From 14-2 sp963628035 (lineage in GTDB: Bacteria; Bacillota; Clostridia; Lachnospirales; Lachnospiraceae), in NCBI GenBank assembly GCA_963628035.1, contig CAVGED010000128.1, forward strand, positions 1 to 64,000: 64,000 nt of DNA, written 5' to 3'. The notes beneath the pieces were generated by a model. The model worked only from the letters and a program-made list of their open reading frames with translations. It made no database searches and had not been told where the DNA came from. Of the stretch, positions 8,970-15,749 are shown piece after piece (the first letter of the stretch is position 1; every line of letters begins with the position of its first letter). Both the position numbers and the translations under genes were made by a program.

Positions 8970-9569
8970 CTACCTTAACCCGGTGATCAGTCCATACACG
9001 CCGAGAACCACGATAATGATGCCGGATATAAGGTCGGCCTGGCGCGCGAGAGAGCCGGGAGCCCAACGGCTTCCGATGCGGTTCCCGGTGATCAGAAAGA
9101 ATCCGCAGATAAAAAGGGTGAGGAAGGAGGTCATAAGGAAGTTGATGCCGGCGAAGCTGGCGCCAATCCCCATGCCGGCATTGTTGACCGTGAGGGTCAG
9201 ACCAAGCAGGGCAGCCTCCTTTCCGGTCAGCACGGACTCAGATTGGGCGCTTATGGAATCGGATTCCTTATCTTTTCGGTGCAGCCATTCCAGAAGATAT
9301 TTGAAGCAATAGTACAGTCCCAGCAGGATCAGCAGGGTGCTTCCTGCGACCCGCGAGGCGGTTGGTGGAATGAAGGCCGCCGCGCGAAGGCCGATCCACA
9401 GAGAGAACAGTGTGCCGATAAAGGTAATGAGACTGATGAGCAGGTTGGTAAGCCATGGGATGCGCTGCTTCTTGATCCCATAGGACAAGCCAACTACAAA
9501 GGCGTCGATATTGGCGGAAATACTGAATAAAAGGGCGGAAATCAGGTGCATAAAAACTCCGGATGACAA
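8970..9569 (-). CDS. YtaF/MntP-like six-helix membrane protein
   Basis: The 199-residue protein has about six hydrophobic segments. It shows the repeated small-residue and Asp pattern (SISANIDAFVVGLSYG, then LTVNNAGMGIGASFAG) of the MntP / YtaF group. MntP proteins export manganese; YtaF is linked to sporulation membranes in Bacillus. A short polar loop after the third segment separates two inverted half-repeats. The start could be at 9569 or at the next Met (9551). The substrate is inferred only from the family. Confidence 0.75.
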   Translation of the reverse strand: MSSGVFMHLISALLFSISANIDAFVVGLSYGIKKQRIPWLTNLLISLITFIGTLFSLWIGLRAAAFIPPTASRVAGSTLLILLGLYYCFKYLLEWLHRKDKESDSISAQSESVLTGKEAALLGLTLTVNNAGMGIGASFAGINFLMTSFLTLFICGFFLITGNRIGSRWAPGSLARQADLISGIIIVVLGVYGLITGLR

Positions 9570-9701
9570 ATATACTCAATATCAATATATTCCATCCGGG
9601 TAGAAAGGTACCAGGGCAGCCTGTCCTATGAGCACGGACAAATCGCAAAGGAAGGAATAAGGAAGGAAACTTTCAAAGGAAAAATTTCTTAAATTTTATC
9701 A

Positions 9702-9730
9702 TTGACAATTGGCGAAACATTTGATATGAT
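9702..9730 (+). promoter_or_regulatory. promoter of the tRNA cluster
   Basis: A consensus TTGACA (9702-9707) is separated by 17 bp from TATGAT (9725-9730), 43 bp before the first tRNA. This near-consensus arrangement is typical of stable RNA promoters. Confidence 0.8.
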
Positions 9731-9772
9731 AATCAGGTCGCGACAACAGAGAACTGTTTGAGACGGCTATAT

Positions 9773-9856
9773 GCGGAAGTGCTGGAATTGGCAGACAGGC
9801 AAGACTAAGGATCTTGTGTCTGTATAGACGTGTGGGTTCAAGTCCCATCTTCCGCA
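9773..9856 (+). tRNA. tRNA-Leu (anticodon UAA)
   Basis: The 84-nt sequence has acceptor arms GCGGAAG/CTTCCGC and discriminator A. The anticodon stem CAAGA/TCTTG encloses CTAAGGA. It has a long class II variable arm and a GTTCAAG T-loop. The anticodon TAA reads UUA/UUG leucine codons. CCA is not encoded. Confidence 0.92.
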
Positions 9857-9860
9857 TTTT

Positions 9861-9944
9861 GCAGGAATGGCGGAATTGGCAGACGCGCACGGTTCAGGTC
9901 CGTGTGACAGCAATGTCATGAGAGTTCAAGTCTCTTTTCCTGCA
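9861..9944 (+). tRNA. tRNA-Leu (anticodon CAG)
   Basis: This 84-nt class II tRNA lies 4 nt after the first. The acceptor is GCAGGAA/TTCCTGC with discriminator A. The anticodon stem CACGG/CCGTG carries loop TTCAGGT, so the anticodon is CAG. It has a long variable arm and a GTTCAAG T-loop. CCA is not encoded. Confidence 0.92.
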
Positions 9945-9950
9945 TGTAGC

Positions 9951-10023
9951 GGGGATATAGCTCAGCTGGGAGAGCGATGCGTTCGCAACGCATAGGTCAG
10001 GGGTTCGAGTCCCCCTATCTCCA
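9951..10023 (+). tRNA. tRNA-Ala (anticodon CGC)
   Basis: This is a 73-nt class I tRNA with anticodon loop TTCGCAA on stem ATGCG/CGCAT, giving anticodon CGC. The acceptor GGGGATA/TATCTCC contains a G3-U70 wobble pair, the alanine identity element, which independently supports the assignment. CCA is not encoded. Confidence 0.9.
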
Positions 10024-10087
10024 TATGCAGATCTGGTATGAGATCTGCTTTTTTGTTCTAATCATTCTTGATAAGGGGGATTCTGTG

Positions 10088-10552
10088 ATGTCAGACAGTG
10101 CAAAACTCGATTTACTTCTCGATAAAATGTCTCATGTGGACACAAGCTTGGAAAATATTGGAAACAGATTAGACAGTATGGACAGCCGCCTGGAAAATGT
10201 GGAATCTGGTCTGGAAAACGTGAAAGCCCGTCTGGAGAATGTGGAGACGCGACTGGAGAATGTGGAATCTGGTCTGGAAAACGTGAAAGCTCGTCTTGAG
10301 ACCGTGGAGACCCGACTTGAGACCGTGGAGACGCGACTGGAGAAGGTGGAAAATGAGGCCACTTCCATCAAGCTGGTTCTTGAAAATGAGATTCGTGTCA
10401 ATATCCAGCGTGTTGCGGAAGGTTATTTAGACTTGTCAAGAATTTTCCATGATGCCATGCAGCCAAGCAATGAGGTGGAAATGCTGGGCATCAAAGTTCG
10501 TAAGTTGGAAAGCGATATGAAAGAAGAAAAACGCAAAGTAGCCCTTGCTTGA
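10088..10552 (+). CDS. repeat-built coiled-coil protein
   Basis: This 154-residue protein has about 60 residues made of tandem heptads of the form LENVESG / LENVKAR / LETVETR, predicting a long parallel coiled coil. The DNA repeats too, so the array grew by recent tandem duplication. The C-terminal 50 residues are helical and charged without known motifs. The start at 10088 follows AAGGGGG; an open frame from 9977 lies inside tRNA-Ala and is rejected. The gene lies 65 bp after the tRNAs. Its stop codon lies in the loop of its own terminator. Function is unknown. Confidence 0.75.
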   Translation: MSDSAKLDLLLDKMSHVDTSLENIGNRLDSMDSRLENVESGLENVKARLENVETRLENVESGLENVKARLETVETRLETVETRLEKVENEATSIKLVLENEIRVNIQRVAEGYLDLSRIFHDAMQPSNEVEMLGIKVRKLESDMKEEKRKVALA

Positions 10553-10566
10553 CGCAAGGGCCTTTT
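10541..10566 (+). terminator. intrinsic terminator of the tRNA/coiled-coil unit
   Basis: GCCCTTGC pairs with GCAAGGGC across a short loop containing the coiled-coil stop codon, and is followed by CTTTT. It lies 5 bp from the end of the convergent ldh gene and may serve both. Confidence 0.75.
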
Positions 10567-10570
10567 GGTG

Positions 10571-11524
10571 CTACAGCGCCTCCTCCAATATCTTCTTCAA
10601 TGTCTCTGCCGACTCCCGAAGCTTCGCAAACTCCTCTTCATCCAGTGAGATCGGCACCAGCTTCTCCACACCGTTTTCGCCCACGATAGCGGGCATACTC
10701 AGCGCCACGTCCGAGATCCCGAATTCCCCGTGCATCAGATTCGACACCGGAAGGATGGACTTCTCATCCCTTATGATGGCTTCGCAGATCCGGCGGACTG
10801 CCATGGCAACACCGAAGTAGGTGGCTTTCTTCTTCTTGATGATCTCATAAGCGCTGTTCTTCACGTTCTCAGCGATCCGCTCGGTGGCCTCATCGTGATT
10901 GTAATGGCCGCGCATCTCACAGAAATCATTTAAAGGCACACCGGACACTGTGGCGCTGCTCCATGCAGCCAGCTCGCTGTCCCCGTGTTCTCCGATGATA
11001 AAGGCATGGACACCCCGGCTGTCGATCCCCAGATGCTCGCCCAGGTTATATTTCAGCCTTGCCGTATCCAGCACAGTCCCGGAACCCAGCACACGATTCT
11101 CCGGGAAACCGGACAGCTTCAAGGCCGTGTATGTCAGAATATCCACCGGATTGGAGACGACGAGAAGGATCCCGGCGCAATTTCGCTTAGAGATCTCAGG
11201 TATGATGGACTTGAAGATCCCCACGTTCTTGTGAACCAGATCAAGCCTGGTCTCCCCCGGCTTCTGGCTGGCGCCAGCAGTGATAATGATGATGGCTGCG
11301 TCCGCAATGTCATCGTAATCTCCGGCATAGATCTTCATGGGGCGGGCGAAAGGAAGGCCGTGACTGATATCAAGAGCTTCACCCTCAGCCCTGTCATGAT
11401 CCGCGTCGATCAGAACCATCTCGGAGAAAAGGCCGCTCTCCATGAGACTGAAGGCGGTGGCTGCGCCCACAAATCCACAGCCGATCATAGCTACTTTGCG
11501 TTGGTCAACTATTATTTTTGACAT
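10571..11524 (-). CDS. ldh: L-lactate dehydrogenase
   Basis: This enzyme reduces pyruvate to L-lactate and regenerates NAD+ in fermentation. The 317-residue protein has the Rossmann motif GCGFVGAA, the active-site loop AGASQKPGETR and the catalytic motif GEHGDSE. Gln in the ASQKPGETR loop marks lactate rather than malate specificity, since malate dehydrogenases have Arg there. It is transcribed divergently from the glycolytic operon across a 458-bp gap, so the pathway and its main sink are adjacent. Confidence 0.92.
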   Translation of the reverse strand: MSKIIVDQRKVAMIGCGFVGAATAFSLMESGLFSEMVLIDADHDRAEGEALDISHGLPFARPMKIYAGDYDDIADAAIIIITAGASQKPGETRLDLVHKNVGIFKSIIPEISKRNCAGILLVVSNPVDILTYTALKLSGFPENRVLGSGTVLDTARLKYNLGEHLGIDSRGVHAFIIGEHGDSELAAWSSATVSGVPLNDFCEMRGHYNHDEATERIAENVKNSAYEIIKKKKATYFGVAMAVRRICEAIIRDEKSILPVSNLMHGEFGISDVALSMPAIVGENGVEKLVPISLDEEEFAKLRESAETLKKILEEAL

Positions 11525-11638
11525 AAGTGCTCCATTCTGCCGCTTTCGAACTTCGGCTAAAATCGTATATATATATCGGAAACTCCAAACTTCGATTTAC
11601 GATGTTTGGATAACGGAAAGTGCTTTGCACTTTTCTTT

Positions 11639-11667
11639 AGTATAAGCCATCTGCACTGTCTTTGCAA
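11639..11667 (-). promoter_or_regulatory. ldh promoter
   Basis: On the minus strand TTGCAA (11662-11667) and TATACT (11639-11644) are 17 bp apart. The predicted leader of about 105 nt includes a hairpin just after the start site. Confidence 0.65.
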
Positions 11668-11877
11668 TAAAACTTCCTGATATCTTGACGTGTCCTTAAC
11701 CAGGCTGTATTCATGATGGAGGAAAGTTCGCGAAATGTGCTTTCGGTTGTTGCATATGATCGCTGTCATGCCGCTGTATTTTAACAAAAAAAGCAGAACT
11801 TCCATTGGCAAAAATGAATGAAAAGCGGGGGAAAGGCGTCGGGATGGTGAAATAATTAACAAACTTAAAAATACCTA

Positions 11878-11906
11878 TTGAATTTTGTGGATGATTTAGG
11901 TAAAAT
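11878..11906 (+). promoter_or_regulatory. gap operon promoter
   Basis: TTGAAT (11878-11883) and TAAAAT (11901-11906) have a 17-bp spacer. The gap start is about 70 nt downstream, behind AGGAGG. Confidence 0.65.
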
Positions 11907-11982
11907 AGAAATAGATTGGGCATGCCTTCCATAAGCCGTGCCTGAAATATTAATCTCAAATTCATTTTAGGAGGAATTCATA

Positions 11983-12999
11983 ATGGCAGTAAGAGTAGCA
12001 ATTAATGGTTTTGGACGTATTGGACGTCTGGCTTTCCGGCAGATGTTTGGTGCCGAGGGCTATGAAGTAGTAGCAATCAACGATTTGACCAGCCCCAAGA
12101 TGCTGGCACATCTGTTGAAGTATGATTCTTCTCAGGGAAAATATGCCTTGGCTGACAAGGTTACTTCCGGTGAAGATTCCATCACAGTTGACGGCAAGGA
12201 GATCAAGATCTATGCGTTCCCGGATGCCAACAACTGCCCGTGGGGCGAGCTGAAGGTTGACGTAGTTCTGGAGTGCTCCGGATTCTACACCTCCAAGGCA
12301 AAGGCTCAGGCACATATCAATGCCGGCGCCCGCAAGGTTGTTATTTCTGCTCCGGCCGGAAACGACCTGCCCACCATCGTATATAACACCAACCACACAA
12401 CCCTGAAGCCGGAAGATACCATTATCTCCGCAGCTTCCTGCACCACCAATTGCCTGGCTCCCATGGCTGACGCGCTGAACAAGTACGCACCCATCCAGTC
12501 CGGTATCATGGCTACCATCCACGCTTACACCGGCGACCAGATGACTCTGGATGGACCGCAGAGAAAGGGCGATCTGAGAAGAAGCCGCGCAGCTGCAGTG
12601 AACATCGTTCCCAACAGCACAGGCGCTGCCAAGGCCATCGGTCTTGTTATTCCAGAGCTGAACGGCAAGCTCATCGGTTCCGCACAGCGTGTTCCGGTAC
12701 CCACCGGTTCTACCACGATCCTGACAGCAGTAGTTAAGAAGGCTGACCTGACCAAGGAAGGCATTAACGAGGCTATGAAGGCAGCTGCCAACGAGTCCTA
12801 CGGCTACAACGAGGACGAGATCGTTTCTTCCGATATCGTTGGAATGACATACGGTTCTCTGTTCGATGCTACACAGACCATGGTTTGCCACATCGCAGAC
12901 GATCTGTATGAAGTACAGGTTGTTTCCTGGTATGACAATGAGAACAGCTATACTTCTCAGATGGTTCGTACCATTAAGTACTTCTCTGAATTAGCATAA
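11983..12999 (+). CDS. gap: type I glyceraldehyde-3-phosphate dehydrogenase
   Basis: This enzyme oxidises glyceraldehyde-3-phosphate to 1,3-bisphosphoglycerate with NAD+. The 338-residue protein begins with the NAD-binding motif INGFGRIGRLAFR. It has the catalytic motif SAASCTTNCLAP (Cys near residue 153) and the conserved WYDNENSY near the C-terminus. The ribosome binding site AGGAGG is strong. Codon use is highly biased, as expected for an abundant protein. It leads a glycolytic block with pgk, tpiA and gpmI. Confidence 0.96.
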   Translation: MAVRVAINGFGRIGRLAFRQMFGAEGYEVVAINDLTSPKMLAHLLKYDSSQGKYALADKVTSGEDSITVDGKEIKIYAFPDANNCPWGELKVDVVLECSGFYTSKAKAQAHINAGARKVVISAPAGNDLPTIVYNTNHTTLKPEDTIISAASCTTNCLAPMADALNKYAPIQSGIMATIHAYTGDQMTLDGPQRKGDLRRSRAAAVNIVPNSTGAAKAIGLVIPELNGKLIGSAQRVPVPTGSTTILTAVVKKADLTKEGINEAMKAAANESYGYNEDEIVSSDIVGMTYGSLFDATQTMVCHIADDLYEVQVVSWYDNENSYTSQMVRTIKYFSELA

Positions 13000-13012
13000 G
13001 CAAGACTCAACA

Positions 13013-13045
13013 GGGGTCCGGTCGTTAAGGACCGGATCCCTTTTT
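13013..13045 (+). terminator. intrinsic terminator after gap
   Basis: An almost perfect hairpin built on GGTCCGGTC and GGACCGGATCC is followed by TTTTT. It lies 42 bp before pgk, so it may be leaky and set the gap:pgk ratio, or pgk may have its own start site. Confidence 0.75.
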
Positions 13046-13086
13046 CAATACAAAGGTATTGAAATAAGAAAATTGGAGGATTTGAC

Positions 13087-14295
13087 ATGTCTTTGAATAA
13101 ATTATCCGTAGATGATATTAATGTAAAAGGAAAACGCGTCCTTTGCCGGTGCGATTTCAACGTACCTTTAAAGGATGGCAAGATTACAGATGAGAACCGT
13201 CTGGTTGCAGCGCTTCCTACGATTAAGAAGCTGATCGCTGACGGCGGAAAGGTGATTCTGTGCTCCCATCTTGGCAAGCCCAAGGGAGAACCCAAGCCGG
13301 AGATGTCCTTAGCACCGGTTGCAGTACGTCTCTCCCAGCTTCTTGGCCAGGAGGTCAAGTTCGCAGCCGACAATGAGGTGGTAGGCCCGAATGCAAGAGC
13401 TGCCGTGGAAGCAATGAAGGACGGAGATGTGATCCTTCTGGAGAACACCCGTTACCGTGCTGAGGAGACCAAGAACGGTGAAGCCTTCAGCAAGGATCTG
13501 GCTTCCATCTGTGACGTCTTTGTAAATGATGCTTTCGGAACCGCTCACCGTGCGCACTGCTCCAATGTTGGTGTTGCTTCTCTGGTTGGGACAGCAGCAG
13601 TTGGTTATCTGATGCAGAAGGAGATCGACTTCCTTGGAAATGCAGTTGAGAATCCGGTGAGACCCTTCGTGGCAATTCTGGGCGGCGCTAAAGTGGCAGA
13701 TAAGCTGAATGTAATCTCCAACCTGCTGGAGAAGTGCGATACACTGATCATCGGCGGCGGTATGGCATACACCTTCCTGAAGGCCAAGGGCTATGAGGTT
13801 GGAACCTCCCTTGTTGACGACGAGAAGATCGGCTACTGCAAGGAGATGATCGAGAAGGCGGAGAAGCTTGGCAAGAAGCTGCTGCTTCCTGTTGATACCA
13901 CCATCACAGCAGAGTTCCCGAACCCCATCGATGCGGAGGTTGCCATTGAGGTAGTTCCCTCCAATGCGATTCCGGCAGACAAGATGGGACTGGATATCGG
14001 TACAGAGACCGCGAAGCTGTATGCAGACGCGGTGAAGTCCGCCAAGACGGTTGTCTGGAACGGACCGATGGGTGTATTTGAGAACCCGATCTTTGCCAAG
14101 GGAACCATCGCGGTTGCGAAGGCTCTGGCAGAGACAGATGCCACCACCATCATCGGCGGAGGTGATTCCGCAGCAGCTGTGAACCAGCTGGGCTTTGGTG
14201 ATAAGATGACACATATTTCCACTGGCGGCGGAGCGTCCCTGGAATTCCTGGAAGGAAAGGAACTGCCGGGCGTAGCAGCTGCTAACGACCGATAG
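13087..14295 (+). CDS. pgk: phosphoglycerate kinase
   Basis: This enzyme transfers phosphate from 1,3-bisphosphoglycerate to ADP. The 402-residue protein shows the N-terminal substrate motif RCDFNVPLKDG, LCSHLGKPKG near residue 60, LLENTRYRAEE near 120, and the nucleotide-binding WNGPMGVFE and GGGDSAAA in the C-terminal lobe. A TTGGAGG site precedes the ATG. It follows gap and a terminator, and precedes a repeat region. Confidence 0.96.
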   Translation: MSLNKLSVDDINVKGKRVLCRCDFNVPLKDGKITDENRLVAALPTIKKLIADGGKVILCSHLGKPKGEPKPEMSLAPVAVRLSQLLGQEVKFAADNEVVGPNARAAVEAMKDGDVILLENTRYRAEETKNGEAFSKDLASICDVFVNDAFGTAHRAHCSNVGVASLVGTAAVGYLMQKEIDFLGNAVENPVRPFVAILGGAKVADKLNVISNLLEKCDTLIIGGGMAYTFLKAKGYEVGTSLVDDEKIGYCKEMIEKAEKLGKKLLLPVDTTITAEFPNPIDAEVAIEVVPSNAIPADKMGLDIGTETAKLYADAVKSAKTVVWNGPMGVFENPIFAKGTIAVAKALAETDATTIIGGGDSAAAVNQLGFGDKMTHISTGGGASLEFLEGKELPGVAAANDR

Positions 14296-14403
14296 CACTT
14301 AGCGAAGCCGAGCCGCGGGCGACGGCTGAGGTTAGTGCGTAGGCCGTTCTGTGAGATTAGTGAAGCCGAGCCGTAGGCGAAAGCTGAGCTTAGCGAACAG
14401 AAC
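14295..14403 (+). repeat. two 37-bp direct repeats forming hairpins after pgk
   Basis: Copies at 14299-14335 and 14357-14393 share 31 of 37 bases by eye and lie 58 bp apart. Each is bounded by short inverted arms: GCACT/AGTGC for the first, and GTTCTGT/ACAGAAC (14346-14352 and 14397-14403) for the second. Each can therefore fold as an imperfect hairpin, like REP-type intergenic elements. There is no T tract. Confidence 0.6.
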
Positions 14404-14439
14404 TTCCTTGTAAAATATTGTAAATAGGAGGAAACACTC

Positions 14440-14880
14440 ATGGAAAAAGGTAAATTTGGCGTAGTATTAGCATTTTATGCAGTTCTTGCATTTGTACTTG
14501 CATTTTTAGGGCAGACACTCCTGTGTGGACTTCTGTTATTCTTCGTAATCGCAGCGGAGAAGAACGAGTGGGTTTCCAAGCAGGTAATGCAGGCATTTTT
14601 CCTGCTTCTGCTCAGCTCCGTAATCAGCAGCGTGTTTGGAGCTTTCAGCAGCGTATTCAGTGCCATACCGATCCTGGGCAGCATTATCGCAACCATCATC
14701 AGGGTTGTCGAGGGAATTATATCGCTGGCACTCCTTGTATTCGAGGTACTTGGTATCGTGAATGTCTGCAAGGGTAAGGATGCGAATATTCCGGTATTTA
14801 CCGACCTCGCAGGAAAAGCTTTCGGACTGGTGAAGAAGACAGTATACAGCAATCCCAATCCGAACAACACAAATCAGTAA
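14440..14880 (+). CDS. small multi-pass membrane protein within the glycolytic operon
   Basis: This 146-residue protein has three or four hydrophobic segments: residues 8-20, 22-36, about 50-75 and about 78-105. Its C-terminus is soluble and Asn/Pro-rich. I do not recognise a family. It starts behind AGGAGG and ends 21 bp before tpiA, so it is very likely translated from the pgk-tpiA transcript. Its place inside a core glycolytic operon is unusual and function is unknown. Confidence 0.7.
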   Translation: MEKGKFGVVLAFYAVLAFVLAFLGQTLLCGLLLFFVIAAEKNEWVSKQVMQAFFLLLLSSVISSVFGAFSSVFSAIPILGSIIATIIRVVEGIISLALLVFEVLGIVNVCKGKDANIPVFTDLAGKAFGLVKKTVYSNPNPNNTNQ

Positions 14881-14901
14881 TTATGACAGGAGATCAGAAT
14901 T

Positions 14902-15651
14902 ATGGCTAGAAGAAAAATTATTGCCGGCAACTGGAAGATGAATAAGACTCCCAGCGAGGCCGTGGCATTGGTCAATGAATTGAAGCCGTTAGTGGCAAAT
15001 CAGGATGTGGATGTGGTATTCTGCGTACCTGCGATTGACATCATCCCGGCTATGGAGGCGGCAAAAGGCTCCAACATCCATATCGGTGCCGAGAATATGT
15101 ACTATGAGGAGAGCGGTGCCTATACCGGCGAGATTGCTCCGAACATGCTCACCGATGTAGGTGTTAAGTACGTGATCATCGGTCATTCCGAGCGCCGTGA
15201 GTATTTTGCAGAGACGGATGAGACCGTGAACAAGAAGGTACTGAAAGCCTTTGAACACGGCATTACCCCCATCATCTGCTGCGGCGAGACTCTGACTCAG
15301 AGAGAGCAGGGGATCACCATCGACTGGATCCGTCAGCAGATCAAGATTGCTTTCCTGAATGTTACGGCAGATCAGGCAAAGACAGCAGTGATCGCTTATG
15401 AGCCGATCTGGGCCATCGGAACAGGTAAGACAGCTACCTCCGATCAGGCAGAAGAGGTCTGCGGCGCGATCCGTGCCTGCATTGCTGAGATTTATGATGA
15501 GGCTACTGCAGAGGCCATTCGTATCCAGTACGGCGGTTCTGTAAATGCCGGCAACGCAGCGGAGCTGTTCGCTAAGCCGGATATCGACGGCGGACTGGTA
15601 GGCGGCGCATCCCTGAAGGCTGACTTCGGCAAGATCGTCTGCTATAAATAG
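14902..15651 (+). CDS. tpiA: triose-phosphate isomerase
   Basis: This enzyme interconverts dihydroxyacetone phosphate and glyceraldehyde-3-phosphate. The 249-residue TIM barrel begins with GNWKMNKTP, where Asn and Lys are active-site residues. IGHSERRE carries the electrophilic His. AYEPIWAIGTGKTAT contains the catalytic Glu and the mobile loop. IQYGGSVN is the phosphate-binding motif. An AGGAGATC-like site precedes the ATG. Confidence 0.96.
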   Translation: MARRKIIAGNWKMNKTPSEAVALVNELKPLVANQDVDVVFCVPAIDIIPAMEAAKGSNIHIGAENMYYEESGAYTGEIAPNMLTDVGVKYVIIGHSERREYFAETDETVNKKVLKAFEHGITPIICCGETLTQREQGITIDWIRQQIKIAFLNVTADQAKTAVIAYEPIWAIGTGKTATSDQAEEVCGAIRACIAEIYDEATAEAIRIQYGGSVNAGNAAELFAKPDIDGGLVGGASLKADFGKIVCYK

Positions 15652-15702
15652 GTTAAGCTTTTTTCAAAAGGATAGCAAACAAGAAGAAAGTGATGTATAA
15701 TG

Positions 15703-15730
15703 GAGCTGTGATATATATCACAGCTCTTTT
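15703..15730 (+). promoter_or_regulatory. 24-bp perfect palindrome followed by TTTT between tpiA and gpmI
   Basis: Positions 15703-15726 form a perfect palindrome with core TGTGA-N6-TCACA, followed by TTTT. It can be read as the tpiA terminator. The core also equals the classical Crp/Fnr-family half-site arrangement. A TATAAT hexamer lies just upstream at 15697-15702 and the gpmI ribosome binding site is at 15731. Confidence 0.6.
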
Positions 15731-15749
15731 AAAGGAGATGAAGATCAAT

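Larger units (their letters stand above)
11525..11982. other. 458-bp divergent regulatory region between ldh and gap
   Basis: It holds a minus-strand promoter for ldh and a plus-strand promoter for gap. It also contains a hairpin AAAGTGC-TTT-GCACTTT at about 11617-11633 and an imperfect inverted pair CCAAAC/GTTTGG at about 11586-11610, both inside the predicted ldh leader. I see no recognisable riboswitch. The stretch 11670-11870 is AT-rich with no supported gene. Confidence 0.5.

Noticed and set aside
9977..10087. 5' extension of the coiled-coil gene into tRNA-Ala
   Set aside because: The frame overlaps the mature tRNA; a good ribosome binding site favours 10088.
10190..10345. Short tandem repeats that might be read as a CRISPR array
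   Set aside because: The units are contiguous heptad codons without unique spacers and lie inside a coding frame.
11525..11982. Possible riboswitch or small RNA in the ldh-gap gap
   Set aside because: Hairpins are present but none matches a known riboswitch architecture that I can recognise.
11962..14298. Two minus-strand frames of more than 300 codons opposite gap and pgk
   Set aside because: Both are typical mirror frames of highly codon-biased genes and have no start signals.
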